Positions 1 through 8,545 are shown, numbered from the stretch's first letter. The stretch is DNA of 64,000 bases from Alg239-R122 sp041746135 (GCA_041746135.1 JBGTHQ010000021.1:59842-123841), one strand, 5' to 3'. The notes: generated by a model from the letters alone, not told the origin. A program made the numbers and translations.

Positions 1-1
1 C

Positions 2-856
2 GGCATTATGGGCGCGGCGGGCGGATCGGGCTTTGTCATCGGCCCCGGGCTGGGCGGATTTCTGGGCGAATATGGCGATCGCATGCCCTTTATTGCGGCC
101 TGCATATTGTGCCTCATCACCACTCTATTCGGCTATTTCTATCTGCGCGAGACTTTACCCGCATCCAAACGCCGTGCCTTTTCCATACTGCGGGCCAACC
201 CGCTCGGCAATCTTATTATCATGTCACGCCACAAGCTGGTGATCGGGCTGATATCGGTCATCTTCCTGCTGCAACTCGCGGCGCAAACCGAGATTTCGGT
301 CTGGGCCTATTATGGCACGCTCAAATTCGATTGGGGGCCGCGCGAAATCGGGCTCAGCATCACATTCTGGGGATTGCTGTTCGCGATCGTCCAAGGGAGC
401 CTGGTCGGTCCGGTGCAGAAACGGCTGGGCGAAACACGCACAGTGTTTGTCAGCCTGCTGTTCGGTATTCCCGCCTATCTGTTGTTCGCCTTTGCCGCCA
501 ACCAGTGGTGGATGGCGGCGGGCATTGTCGTTGGCGCTGCCACTGCCCTTGCTTTCCCGGTCATGCAATCGATGATGAGCAGCCAGATCGACGATGATGC
601 GCAGGGCGAATTGCAGGGGGCGATCGCCAGCGCGGTCAGCCTCACTTCGATCATCGGCCCGGTAATGATGGCTATGACGTTCGCACATTTTGCGGACGAT
701 AAAGGGTTTTATTTCCCCGGCGCACCGTTCCTGCTCAGCATGGCAGTACTGGTCATCGGCATCGCTGTGTACCAGTTAACTGTCAGGCGGCATTACCATC
801 CTGAAACTGGCGAAGCTCGAAACGAAGTCGCCGCACCGATACCGCCGGTACCGTAA
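2..856 (+). CDS. MFS drug:proton antiporter, Tet-like, 5'-truncated by window edge
   Basis: Carboxy-terminal part (about 284 residues) of a 12-helix major facilitator antiporter of the Tet/TCR type in the inner membrane. The first visible residues are the antiporter motif C at the end of helix 5 (GFVIGPGLGGFLGE), so roughly 130-150 residues lie before the window. About seven hydrophobic helices follow. The protein ends in a short polar tail rich in Pro, Ala and Glu. The reading frame is open to the edge, so the first in-frame ATG (position 8) is not the real start. It converges on the ArsC-like gene with 28 bp between stops. The substrate cannot be read from this part; many chromosomal members export unrelated compounds, so tetracycline resistance should not be assumed. 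Confidence 0.85.
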   Translation, partial: GIMGAAGGSGFVIGPGLGGFLGEYGDRMPFIAACILCLITTLFGYFYLRETLPASKRRAFSILRANPLGNLIIMSRHKLVIGLISVIFLLQLAAQTEISVWAYYGTLKFDWGPREIGLSITFWGLLFAIVQGSLVGPVQKRLGETRTVFVSLLFGIPAYLLFAFAANQWWMAAGIVVGAATALAFPVMQSMMSSQIDDDAQGELQGAIASAVSLTSIIGPVMMAMTFAHFADDKGFYFPGAPFLLSMAVLVIGIAVYQLTVRRHYHPETGEARNEVAAPIPPVP

Positions 857-884
857 GCGGGAGTGTTGGCCAGAAACCGGCGTT

Positions 885-1232
885 TTAAAGCAGCACTTTT
901 TCGTAGTCGGTGCTCTTGTACCCGATCATCACGCCGCCGTCATATTCCAGTATCGGGCGTTTGATCACCGACGGGTTTTCCACCATGATCTGCAATGCGC
1001 TGTTCTCGTTCACATTGTCGCGCACGATTTCGGGCAGTTTGCGGAATGTGGTGCCGCGGCGGTTGAGCAAAGGCTCCCAGCCATTGAGTTCCAGCGCCCA
1101 GTTTTCCAGCATGTCTTTCGTAACGCCCGATTTCTTGTAATCGTGAAAGACATAGGAGACGCCGCGTTGCTCCATCCATTTGCGCGCCTTCTGCACAGTG
1201 TCACAGTTCGCAATTCCGTATAATGTCGGCAT
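885..1232 (-). CDS. YffB/Spx/ArsC-family thioredoxin-fold protein
   Basis: A 115-residue protein of the arsenate reductase-like (ArsC/Spx/YffB) family. The N-terminus MPTLYGIANCDTVQKARKW carries the single active-site cysteine in the GI-NCDT context typical of YffB-like members, followed by a helical insertion and the RP-hinge region (KRPILEYDGGVMIGY). The chosen ATG at 1232 has an AAGAGACG-like ribosome site just upstream. An upstream extension in frame (to 1460) has no family similarity and is rejected. Family members may use glutathione; whether this one reduces arsenate is unknown, since no ars genes lie nearby. It lies downstream of nth on the same strand, with a 92-bp gap. Confidence 0.85.
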   Translation of the reverse strand: MPTLYGIANCDTVQKARKWMEQRGVSYVFHDYKKSGVTKDMLENWALELNGWEPLLNRRGTTFRKLPEIVRDNVNENSALQIMVENPSVIKRPILEYDGGVMIGYKSTDYEKVLL

Positions 1233-1324
1233 GGTTCGTCTCTTTTCATGGGAATGGTGCGCGCGTCTGTTGCGCGAAATTTCACTGCAAATAGGGACGA
1301 ATACCGCGATGCGCAAGCGCCCGG

Positions 1325-1981
1325 TTATGCCATCGCCACATTCTCCTGATAATAGAGGCAAATGTCGCTGACTGGGCAGATTGCACATTTCGGTCGGCGC
1401 GCGGTGCAGATCGCCTTGCCGAACTGAATCAGCCAGAAATGCCCGTCGCGTAGCGCCCATGTGGGCGAGCGGTCCTCCAACTGCTGCGCGGTCTTGTCCG
1501 CTGTTTTAGCGCCTGTCAGCCCGATCCGGTTGCAGACGCGGTGCACATGGGTATCGACCGCGATCACATCGGCGCCGAACGTAAAGCTCATCACGATATC
1601 CGCACACTTGCGGCCGATGCCGGGCAGCGACAGCAACCCCGCGCGGCTATCCGGCACCACGCCGTGATGCTCGGCCAGCAGCGCTTCGCAGAACTTGTGA
1701 ATATTGCGCGTTTTCATATTGTACAATCCGCACGGCTTGATCGCGGCGGCAATATCGCGGTCGTCGAGCTCCAGCATTGCCTCGGGCGTGGTCGCCAGCG
1801 CGAACAACTGTCCCGCCGCCTTGGCCGTATTGCGATCCAGCGATTGCGCCGACAGCATGCATGATATGCACGAACGGAACGCGTCGGGCTGGCCCTTGGG
1901 GCCCTTCGCATCCGCCGTGCGGCCGGGCATGGCTTTAGACAGGCGGCGATAGACGGTTTCGACCTCGGCTTGCGATATCAT
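1325..1981 (-). CDS. nth: Endonuclease III (DNA glycosylase/AP lyase)
   Basis: A 218-residue HhH-GPD base-excision repair enzyme that removes oxidised pyrimidines and cuts AP sites. It shows the helix-hairpin-helix with catalytic lysine (LPGIGRKCAD), the catalytic aspartate segment (VDTHVHRV), and a complete C-terminal 4Fe-4S loop with C-X6-C-X2-C-X5-C spacing. The ATG at 1981 forms an ATGA overlap with the TGA of the gene before it, pointing to translational coupling; a TTG seven codons earlier is less likely. Length matches the family. The two adjacent glycosylases form a repair pair. Confidence 0.93.
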   Translation of the reverse strand: MISQAEVETVYRRLSKAMPGRTADAKGPKGQPDAFRSCISCMLSAQSLDRNTAKAAGQLFALATTPEAMLELDDRDIAAAIKPCGLYNMKTRNIHKFCEALLAEHHGVVPDSRAGLLSLPGIGRKCADIVMSFTFGADVIAVDTHVHRVCNRIGLTGAKTADKTAQQLEDRSPTWALRDGHFWLIQFGKAICTARRPKCAICPVSDICLYYQENVAMA

Positions 1982-2721
1982 GCCTGCGCTCCCGTTTCGC
2001 AATCAGCGCGCACCGGACATCCCGCGCAATCGGGGTTTTGCGGGCGGCAAAACGTCTGGCCGAGGCGCTTGATGAGAAGATGGTGCTCGTCAATATCCTC
2101 CGCTGTCCATTCGGGCGGCAATATAGGGGTTAGCGTTTCATATGCGCGCTTGGTATCGGCTTTTGGCGGCACCATTCCGATACGCTGCACAACGCGGCGA
2201 TGATGCGTGTCGATCACCAGCGCCTTGCGGTTGAAACTGCTGGCATTCATTACGCCCGCGCTGATCTTGCGCGCGACACCGGGCAGCGTTTCCAGCCATT
2301 GCATGGCATCGTGCGTGGGCAAATTGTCCAGATGGTGCAGCATGACGCTGCCCTGGCGCGCGATGATTTCGGTGAGGCACGCCTTAAGCCGCTGCGCCAT
2401 CAGTGCCGGAAAAGTAGCGGTTTTCAGCATGTCCGCCAATTCTTCTTCGGGGGCATCGGCCACTTTTTCCCATGACCCGTATCGCGCCAGCAGCGTATCG
2501 GCATTCGCATTGGAAAACGCCGTTTTCGTTCGCGCGCCGATCACGCCTTGCACCAGTGTCCAGACGGGATCGCGGCGTTTTTCCGGCGGGCGCACAACAC
2601 GGCCATATTGTTCGATCAGCGCGGCCTGCATCCTCTCCAGTTTCTCTGTGCGAGGGTCGGGGCCAAGGTCAAGTTGCATTACAATGTAATGGATATTTGC
2701 CTTGTGTTTGACAATTGGCAT
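1978..2721 (-). CDS. HhH-GPD DNA glycosylase with Fe-S cluster (endonuclease III-like)
   Basis: A 247-residue second HhH-GPD protein. It has the hairpin LPGVARKIS, with the Lys in the catalytic position, the Asp segment VIDTHHRRV, and a C-X6-C-X2-C-X5-C iron-sulphur loop near the C-terminus. The HhH differs from true Nth (VARK instead of GIGRK), so its lesion specificity is probably different. No good ribosome site precedes the ATG at 2721. An internal ATG at 2679 (MQLDLGPDP) is an alternative start and would give 233 residues. Its stop overlaps the nth start by 4 bp. Confidence 0.85.
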   Translation of the reverse strand: MPIVKHKANIHYIVMQLDLGPDPRTEKLERMQAALIEQYGRVVRPPEKRRDPVWTLVQGVIGARTKTAFSNANADTLLARYGSWEKVADAPEEELADMLKTATFPALMAQRLKACLTEIIARQGSVMLHHLDNLPTHDAMQWLETLPGVARKISAGVMNASSFNRKALVIDTHHRRVVQRIGMVPPKADTKRAYETLTPILPPEWTAEDIDEHHLLIKRLGQTFCRPQNPDCAGCPVRADCETGAQA

Positions 2722-2886
2722 CAAACTGATTTATTGAACATTTACGAGCCGGGGCCCTCTGGCACTGTGCAATACATTAACGTTTGCAGTGTGATGTCGG
2801 ATCGTACGTACTAAGCGACGTAAAGGAGTGTCCGATAAATTACGCCTCCTTAGTCGATCTATTCTGATAAGTGAGGAAATCTTAAA

Positions 2887-3612
2887 ATGCATAATTCTAG
2901 ACGTGAATTTCTTGGAACGCTTTCTCTTACCGCTGCAGGAGCGAGCGGCCTGTTTGGATCAACCTCCGCGCTTTCTTCCGACGTCAAGACCGGCCCTGCG
3001 GCCCCTCTTCCAACAAACCTGTCACCCGATCAGGCTTTAACCTTGCTTGAACAAGGCAATAAAGAATTTCTAAGCGGCGAGCGTAGAAACGAATTCACAT
3101 CCGCACAGCGGCGGCTGGATCTTGCCAATGGACAAGCACCTTTCGCCGCATATGTTACATGTTCGGATAGCCGGGTACCGCCTGAGTTGCTTTTCGGTCG
3201 CGGATTAGGTGAGCTCTTCATTATACGCAATGCGGGAAATACTGTTGATACCGTAGCATTGGGTAGCATCGAATATGCCGTTGGCGTTCTAGGTGTTCCG
3301 TTAGTCGTGGTTATGGGTCACGAAAGCTGCGGTGCGGTAAAGGCGGCGCTTGATGTCGTAAATAAAAACGCGACATTCCCTGGCAGCATCGGACGAATGG
3401 TCGAGCCTATTATTCCTGCCGTATTGTCAAGCAGGGGGCAAGAGGGGGACGAATTGGATAATGCTGTTCGCGCCAATGTGAAGCGTGTTGTAAACCAACT
3501 TCGCAACCAGACTGATCCGCTTATGCAAAAGCCTCTTGCTGAAGGGCGGTTAAAAATCGTCGGTGCTCGATATGACCTAAACACAGGCGAAGTGAATTTC
3601 TTCGATAAGTAA
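2887..3612 (+). CDS. Exported beta-class carbonic anhydrase (Tat signal)
   Basis: A 241-residue beta-carbonic anhydrase interconverting CO2 and bicarbonate. Zinc ligands and the Asp-Arg dyad are all present: C92-x-D94-x-R96 (CSDSR), H145 and C148 (HESCG). The N-terminus has a twin-arginine signal (SRREFLG then a hydrophobic stretch and Ala-rich cleavage zone to about residue 35), so the folded enzyme should go to the periplasm. A GTGAGGAAAT ribosome site precedes the ATG. Codon use is AT-richer than in the neighbours (many TTA, ATA, GTA codons), which suggests a different history. It stands alone: the gene upstream is divergent and guaA downstream is convergent. Confidence 0.92.
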   Translation: MHNSRREFLGTLSLTAAGASGLFGSTSALSSDVKTGPAAPLPTNLSPDQALTLLEQGNKEFLSGERRNEFTSAQRRLDLANGQAPFAAYVTCSDSRVPPELLFGRGLGELFIIRNAGNTVDTVALGSIEYAVGVLGVPLVVVMGHESCGAVKAALDVVNKNATFPGSIGRMVEPIIPAVLSSRGQEGDELDNAVRANVKRVVNQLRNQTDPLMQKPLAEGRLKIVGARYDLNTGEVNFFDK

Positions 3613-3619
3613 TCTGGGG

Positions 3620-3647
3620 TGCGGCGGCACTCAATAGTGCTGCCGCA
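3620..3647 (+). terminator. Hairpin between carbonic anhydrase gene and guaA
   Basis: A 12-bp stem (TGCGGCGGCACT / AGTGCTGCCGCA, one G-T pair) with a 4-nt loop lies eight bases after the carbonic anhydrase stop, between two convergent genes. There is no T tract, so it is a weak or Rho-assisted terminator candidate for either strand. Confidence 0.45.
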
Positions 3648-3657
3648 ACGCCATGCC

Positions 3658-5250
3658 TCACTCCCACTCGATCGTCCCCGGCGGTTTGCTGGTATAGTCG
3701 TAGACCACACGGTTGATGCCCCGCACCTCGTTGACGATCCGCGTCGCCGTGCGGGTCAGGAAAGCGGCATCGAAGGGGTAGACGTCGGCGGTCATGCCGT
3801 CGGTGCTGGTCACGGCACGCAGCCCGCACACGCTGTCATAGGTGCGCGCGTCGCCCATCACGCCGACCGTCTTGACGGGCAGCAGCACGGCAAACGCCTG
3901 CCAGATCGCGTCATATAGTCCGGCATTGCGTATTTCTTCCAGATAGATGGCATCGGCTTTTCGCAATATGTCGCAGCGTTCCTTGGTCACTTCGCCGGGG
4001 ATGCGGATAGCAAGGCCCGGCCCCGGGAATGGATGACGCCCCACGAAAATATCGGGCAGGCCCAGCTCGCGGCCCAGATCGCGGACTTCGTCCTTGAAAA
4101 GCTCCCTAAGCGGTTCGACCAGTTGCATATTCATGCGCTCGGGAAGTCCGCCGACATTGTGGTGCGACTTGATCGTCACGCTCGGTCCGCCGGTGAAGGA
4201 AACGCTCTCGATCACATCAGGATAGAGTGTGCCCTGCGCCAGGAATTCCGCGCCGCCGATTTTCTTGGCCTCATCTTCGAACACGTCGATAAAGGTCTTG
4301 CCGATAAACTTGCGCTTTTTCTCGGGATCGGTTTCGCCTTTCAGGCCATTTAGAAACAGCGTCTCGCAAGCGACATGGACCAGCGGGATATTGTAATGCC
4401 CCTTGAACAGGCTGATTACCTGGTCCGCCTCGCTTTGCCGCATCAGCCCGTGGTCGACGAAAACGCACGTCAGTTGCGCGCCGATCGCCTCGTGGATCAG
4501 CACCGCCGCGACCGCGCTGTCGACGCCGCCGCTGAGGCCGCATATGACTTTGCCATCGCCCACCTGCGCGCGGATCTCGGCGATCTTGGCCTCGCGAAAC
4601 TGCGCCATCGTCCAGTCGCCGGCACAGCCGCAGACGTGGCGCACGAAATTCGCGATCAGTTTGCCGCCATCGGGCGTGTGCACCACTTCGGGATGGAATT
4701 GCATCCCGTAATAGCGGCGCGCCTCGTTGGCGATCACAGCATAGGGCGCGCCTTCGGACGTCGCCACGACCTTGAAGCCCGGCGCGAGCGTATCCACTCT
4801 GTCGCCGTGGCTCATCCACACCTGGTGCTTTTCCTCTTCCTTCCACAAACCATCGAACAGCGTGCAGCGGTCCTTGATATCGATAAAGGCGCGACCGAAT
4901 TCGCCGCCCTCGCCGCCCGAAACGCTGCCGCCCAGTTGTTCCATCATCACCTGCTGACCATAGCAGATGCCCAGGATCGGCACTCCGCTGTCGAAAATCG
5001 CTTTGGGCGCACGCGGGCTGTCCGCATCGCCGACCGAGGCCGGCCCGCCCGAGAGGATGATGCCCTTGGGCTGCATGCGTTCAAATGTTTGCTCGGCGCT
5101 CGTGAACGGCGCGATCTCGCTATAGACGCCCGCTTCGCGCACCCGCCGCGCGATCAACTGGGTTACCTGGCTGCCGAAATCGATGATGAGAATGGATTCG
5201 GCCGGGGTGATTGCGCCGGAAATGTCGGGGGAAAGAGCTGTGCTGGTCAT
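3658..5250 (-). CDS. guaA: GMP synthase (glutamine-hydrolysing)
   Basis: A 530-residue enzyme that converts XMP to GMP with ATP and glutamine in the cytoplasm. The N-terminal class I glutamine amidotransferase domain (about 20-205) has the nucleophile C96 in GICYGQQ and the FHPEV His/Glu. The ATP pyrophosphatase P-loop follows (LSGGVDSAV, near 243). The C-terminal dimerisation domain ends in the usual TIEWE. Full length, with an ATG start. It follows the cupin gene on the same strand by 61 bp. Confidence 0.97.
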   Translation of the reverse strand: MTSTALSPDISGAITPAESILIIDFGSQVTQLIARRVREAGVYSEIAPFTSAEQTFERMQPKGIILSGGPASVGDADSPRAPKAIFDSGVPILGICYGQQVMMEQLGGSVSGGEGGEFGRAFIDIKDRCTLFDGLWKEEEKHQVWMSHGDRVDTLAPGFKVVATSEGAPYAVIANEARRYYGMQFHPEVVHTPDGGKLIANFVRHVCGCAGDWTMAQFREAKIAEIRAQVGDGKVICGLSGGVDSAVAAVLIHEAIGAQLTCVFVDHGLMRQSEADQVISLFKGHYNIPLVHVACETLFLNGLKGETDPEKKRKFIGKTFIDVFEDEAKKIGGAEFLAQGTLYPDVIESVSFTGGPSVTIKSHHNVGGLPERMNMQLVEPLRELFKDEVRDLGRELGLPDIFVGRHPFPGPGLAIRIPGEVTKERCDILRKADAIYLEEIRNAGLYDAIWQAFAVLLPVKTVGVMGDARTYDSVCGLRAVTSTDGMTADVYPFDAAFLTRTATRIVNEVRGINRVVYDYTSKPPGTIEWE

Positions 5251-5311
5251 GGATTAAGCGATAGTTTGCACGGGTGCATGAGTCCAGAGGCACGGGCCAC
5301 GATCCGCGCGA

Positions 5312-5680
5312 TTATTCGCCCAGCCGTCTGGGCACCGCCACCGTGCGATCGTTGACGATATTGCCGGTATTGAGCGTCGTTTTCGGCTCGAGCAACAGCA
5401 CGTGGCATTCGCCGTCCAGCGCTTCGGGCCGGTGCTCGGTGCCGCGCGGCACGATCAGATACTCGCCTTCGCCCACATCGATATCGCCGTCACGCAGACC
5501 CATGCGCATCCGCCCCTTGATGACGAGGAACAGCTCGTCCTCGTTCTCGTGACGATGCCAGTCGAACTTGCCTGAAAATTTGGCGAGCTTCACGTGCGCG
5601 TCGTTGACCGACCCCGCGATATGCGGCTGCCAATATTCGTCTATTTGCGCAAAGGCTCTCGCGAGATTGACCTTGTTCAT
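5312..5680 (-). CDS. Single-domain cupin protein
   Basis: A 122-residue small cupin. Motif 1 is WHRHENEDELFLVIKG and motif 2 is VPRGTEHRP, giving the usual His-His-Glu-His metal site on a beta barrel. The substrate is unknown. The start is certain: the ATG follows directly on the TAA of the ZIP gene, and an AGGAGG ribosome site lies inside the end of that gene, so the two are co-translated. It is the last gene of a ligase-ZIP-cupin unit. Confidence 0.85.
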   Translation of the reverse strand: MNKVNLARAFAQIDEYWQPHIAGSVNDAHVKLAKFSGKFDWHRHENEDELFLVIKGRMRMGLRDGDIDVGEGEYLIVPRGTEHRPEALDGECHVLLLEPKTTLNTGNIVNDRTVAVPRRLGE

Positions 5681-6382
5681 TTATCCTCCTGGCTTGCTGA
5701 GCAGATAGGCCAGTATCACGCCCAGAACGGTGGCGATACCGGCCATATGATGATCTTCCTTATAGGCTTTGGGAAAGACTTCGGTGGCGAGCGAAGCGAC
5801 CACCGCGCCCGCCGCGAAACAGCGCGTAGCCGCCAGGATGTGCGCCGATACGCCCTCCAGCGCGATATTGCCGACAATCGCCGCCGCCGACAGCAAGACC
5901 GCGGTTCCGGCCCAGAGACCCAGCACGGAGGCTTTCGAGCGGCCGCCCTTGGCCATTGCCTTGGCGCCGCCCGCCGCTTCGGGCAGGTTGGAGAGGAAGA
6001 TCGATCCGGCCAAAGCGGCCACCTCGCTCATGCCCGCGCCGATCAGCGCGACGCCGAGCGCCAGGTTTTCGGGAATGCCGTCGAGCGTGATCGCGGCCAG
6101 CAGCCCGCCGCCGCCGTCCGGCCCCCATTTCTCGTCGATCCAGTAATCGAGCACGGTAAAAACGATCGCGCCCGCCGCAACCGAACCCAGCGCGATGGCC
6201 AATGTGGTTTCCTTCATCGAAGGTTCGATCAATTCGTTGATCAGCGACACGATCAGCGCGCCGCCCGCCAGCGCAATCAGGAACCCCTCCCATTTTGCGG
6301 GCAGCTTGCCGTAAATCCCCCAGGCCGCGCCGATCAGCAACGCACCCGAAACGACCGCGACCACGATAAGGACTGTCAGCAT
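5681..6382 (-). CDS. ZIP-family metal transporter
   Basis: A 233-residue inner-membrane protein with about seven or eight helices. It resembles the ZIP family (zinc and iron uptake): the signature helix pair has LAAITLDGIPENLALGVAL (His replaced by Asp in the usual H-N-x-PEG site, but GIPENLALG kept) and GSIFLSNLPEAAGG. The Asp/Asn/Glu pattern is that of the ZIP binuclear centre, so metal transport is likely; direction and metal are not readable. It starts 11 bp after the ligase stop and ends directly against the cupin start. Confidence 0.85.
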   Translation of the reverse strand: MLTVLIVVAVVSGALLIGAAWGIYGKLPAKWEGFLIALAGGALIVSLINELIEPSMKETTLAIALGSVAAGAIVFTVLDYWIDEKWGPDGGGGLLAAITLDGIPENLALGVALIGAGMSEVAALAGSIFLSNLPEAAGGAKAMAKGGRSKASVLGLWAGTAVLLSAAAIVGNIALEGVSAHILAATRCFAAGAVVASLATEVFPKAYKEDHHMAGIATVLGVILAYLLSKPGG

Positions 6383-6393
6383 GGCGTTGCTTC

Positions 6394-7944
6394 CTAAACC
6401 CTTTCACGCAGCTCGGTTTTGAGGATCTTGCCGATATGGCTGCGCGGCAATTCGTCTATTACGCGCAAGCCGGACAAGCGTTGCGTCTTGCCAAGCCCTG
6501 CATTGGTCGCCGCCAGCAGCGCGTCCGGATCGAGCGCCACGCCCTGTTGCGCGACCACGAAACCGAGCGGGGATTCGCCCCAGCGCTCGGAGGCGATACC
6601 AATCACCGCGGCATCGGCCACGCCGGGCTGCAGCATCAGCGCTTCTTCCAGATCGCGGGGGTATATATTGAATCCGCCCGAAATGATCATGTCCTTTGAC
6701 CGGCCCATCAAAGTAACGAAGCCGTCAGCATCGACCATGCCGATGTCGCCCATACGCTGCCAGCGATGGCCGTCCGCATCATGCCATGTCGCCTCGTCGG
6801 TCTGGCCGGGCTGGTTCCTGTAGCCGCTCATCATGGTGGGCGAACGCCCCACAAGTTCGCCCATTTGGCCGGGTGGGAGCTCTTTCAGGTTTTCACCGAT
6901 CGTTTTGACCTCGCTGCCGGTATGCGGTTGTCCGACCGTATGCAACTTATCCGGATGCTGGCGGCAGCGTAGCAGGCAGACCAGGCCGCCTTCGGTCATC
7001 GAATAGATTTCGACCAGCTCGCCCGGCCAGCGCTTGACGATTTCTGCTTTCAGTTCGGCCGCGAACGGCGCGCTGGTGCAGTATTTCAGGAAAAAACTGT
7101 CCAGGTCATAATCGTCGAAACCGGGATGGTCCATCAGCCGCTGATATTGTACCGGCACCAGCATGGTGTGCGTGGCGCGATGCTTTTGCGCGAGCTCGAG
7201 ATAGTCTGCCGCATCGAATTTGGGCATCAGCACGACCGTGCCGCCATAGCCGATGCTGGGAATGAAACTGCCCAGCGTGGTATTCGAATAGAGCGGCGTT
7301 GCCAGCAGGGTGACGCTGTCTGCGCCATAGCCGGTTTTCTTACCCACCGTCGTCTGCCGCCAGCGCATCTGCCGCGAATGCACGATCCCCTTGGGCGTGC
7401 CGGTGGTGCCGCTTGAATAGATGATGTTGAACGGATCGCTTGGTCCGGCACCGCCATCCTGCGGCACAGCGCCTTCCTCCGCCATCCATTCGTCGATCGA
7501 GGCGGCATAGCCATCGGACGCATCCAGCATGATATGCGTAACGGGCGGAAATGCGACGCTGCTTTTGGCAAGTTCGATGCGTTTGGGCGTATCGATAAAC
7601 AGGTGCATCGCGCCGCTATCGGCGGTCATATTCGCCAATTGCGTCGGCGTGGCCGATGTCGTCAGCGGCGCCGCGCAGCCCCCGGCTCTGACTGCCGCCA
7701 GATAAACAAGCGCATAAGCGATCGACGTCGCGCCCAATATCGCCACCGCCTGTCCCCTGGCCAGCCCATCCTTTTGCAATTGCGCCGCAATCCGGTCCAC
7801 CTTCGCGGCGAGCGCGGCCCAGCTGATGCTGTCATCACCGCAAATCAGCGCGGGCTGATCGGGACGGTCGCGGCCGTAGGCCTTGATCAGGCCGGAATAA
7901 GAGCCAAAAGGCTTCTCGAGTTCTGCTTGTGAATCAATTGACAA
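6394..7944 (-). CDS. Acyl-CoA synthetase (AMP-binding enzyme)
   Basis: A 516-residue ANL-superfamily ligase that adenylates a carboxylic acid and transfers it to CoA. Motifs in order: P-loop YSSGTTGTPKGI (about 170), the MTEGG adenine region, MGDIGMVDADGF with the ATP-ribose Asp, GRSKDMIISGGFNIYP hinge, and the C-terminal lysine in SHIGKILK. No ATG exists in the first 100 codons. The TTG at 7944, seven bases after a GGAG, is therefore taken as the start. The acyl substrate is unknown (medium or aryl acid possible). First gene of a three-gene unit with ZIP and cupin. Confidence 0.9.
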   Translation of the reverse strand: MSIDSQAELEKPFGSYSGLIKAYGRDRPDQPALICGDDSISWAALAAKVDRIAAQLQKDGLARGQAVAILGATSIAYALVYLAAVRAGGCAAPLTTSATPTQLANMTADSGAMHLFIDTPKRIELAKSSVAFPPVTHIMLDASDGYAASIDEWMAEEGAVPQDGGAGPSDPFNIIYSSGTTGTPKGIVHSRQMRWRQTTVGKKTGYGADSVTLLATPLYSNTTLGSFIPSIGYGGTVVLMPKFDAADYLELAQKHRATHTMLVPVQYQRLMDHPGFDDYDLDSFFLKYCTSAPFAAELKAEIVKRWPGELVEIYSMTEGGLVCLLRCRQHPDKLHTVGQPHTGSEVKTIGENLKELPPGQMGELVGRSPTMMSGYRNQPGQTDEATWHDADGHRWQRMGDIGMVDADGFVTLMGRSKDMIISGGFNIYPRDLEEALMLQPGVADAAVIGIASERWGESPLGFVVAQQGVALDPDALLAATNAGLGKTQRLSGLRVIDELPRSHIGKILKTELRERV

Positions 7945-7960
7945 AAATGTACTCCATTAT

Positions 7961-7984
7961 TTCTCGCAAAGGCGCGAAGATTTT
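7961..7984 (+). repeat. Inverted repeat, left copy, flanking GxxExxY gene
   Basis: A 24-bp sequence, TTCTCGCAAAGGCGCGAAGATTTT read in two parts (TTCTCGCAAAGG, CGCGAAGATTTT). Its reverse complement recurs at 8407-8430 with 22 of 24 identical. It lies 7 bp beyond the stop of the GxxExxY gene. Confidence 0.8.
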
Positions 7985-7991
7985 AAAGACA

Positions 7992-8387
7992 TCAGTCTAT
8001 GCCTTGCCGGTAGTTATTTGCAACGCGCTTCAGACCTTCTTTTAATGTGATGTCGCCAAAATTGATAAGAAGTCCAAGCGGCAGTTTCATCAGACGCAGA
8101 TAGGTTAATGTTTGCTTTGCGTGAACTGGCATCAGTCTTTCGACCGATTTTACTTCGATCAAACGCTTGTCTTCGACAAGGAGATCAGTGCGGAAAGCAT
8201 CAGGAAATTCCAAACCTTCAATCTGAACTCGAACTGGCATTTGACGGTTGATTTTCAAACCGCCGTGGCGCAAACGCTGGGCCAGCAATCCTTCGTAAAC
8301 CGATTCCAGCATGCCCGGACCGACATGGATGTGGATCGCCATCGCTTCATTGATAACTATGCTTGCTAGCTGTTCGATATCTTTCAT
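7992..8387 (-). CDS. GxxExxY family protein
   Basis: A 131-residue protein with the family signature GPGMLESVYEGLLAQRL (Gly, Glu, Tyr at the naming spacing) and the C-terminal LGLLINFG. The middle has D-L-L-V-E-D-x-x-L-I-E-V-K, a PD-(D/E)xK nuclease-like pattern. Biological role is unknown. The ATG at 8387 is supported by family N-termini (MKDIEQLASIVINEA). The gene is AT-richer than its neighbours and sits exactly between two inverted repeats, which looks like a transferred cassette. Confidence 0.85.
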   Translation of the reverse strand: MKDIEQLASIVINEAMAIHIHVGPGMLESVYEGLLAQRLRHGGLKINRQMPVRVQIEGLEFPDAFRTDLLVEDKRLIEVKSVERLMPVHAKQTLTYLRLMKLPLGLLINFGDITLKEGLKRVANNYRQGID

Positions 8388-8406
8388 TACTTCGCCTGCA
8401 TCTTCA

Positions 8407-8430
8407 AAAATCTTCGCGTCTTTGCGTGAA
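8407..8430 (-). repeat. Inverted repeat, right copy, flanking GxxExxY gene
   Basis: Reverse complement of 7961-7984 with two mismatches. It lies 19 bp before the start of the GxxExxY gene, so the two copies bound a 470-bp unit holding only that gene. Confidence 0.8.
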
Positions 8431-8488
8431 ACAGACTGCCACAAGTTTTTATCCCGGCAAAACCTTTGTAAATACTGCGCAAAAGGCT

Positions 8489-8508
8489 GGGGAAAACTCC
8501 CCCTTTTT
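8489..8508 (+). terminator. Short hairpin plus T tract upstream of gyrB
   Basis: GGGGA-AAAC-TCCCC followed by CTTTTT. It has the form of a small intrinsic terminator reading toward gyrB, but no plus-strand gene lies upstream, so it may be an attenuator-like or chance structure. Confidence 0.3.
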
Positions 8509-8545
8509 GCTTGGGAATATGCCCCCCAGCGCCTATATAATGGGC

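Noticed and set aside
8536..8541. TATAAT just before gyrB as a leaderless promoter
   Set aside because: The best -35 (TTGGGA at 8511) would be 19 bp away, and the start codon would be at the first transcribed bases. Possible, but not supported enough to list as a promoter.
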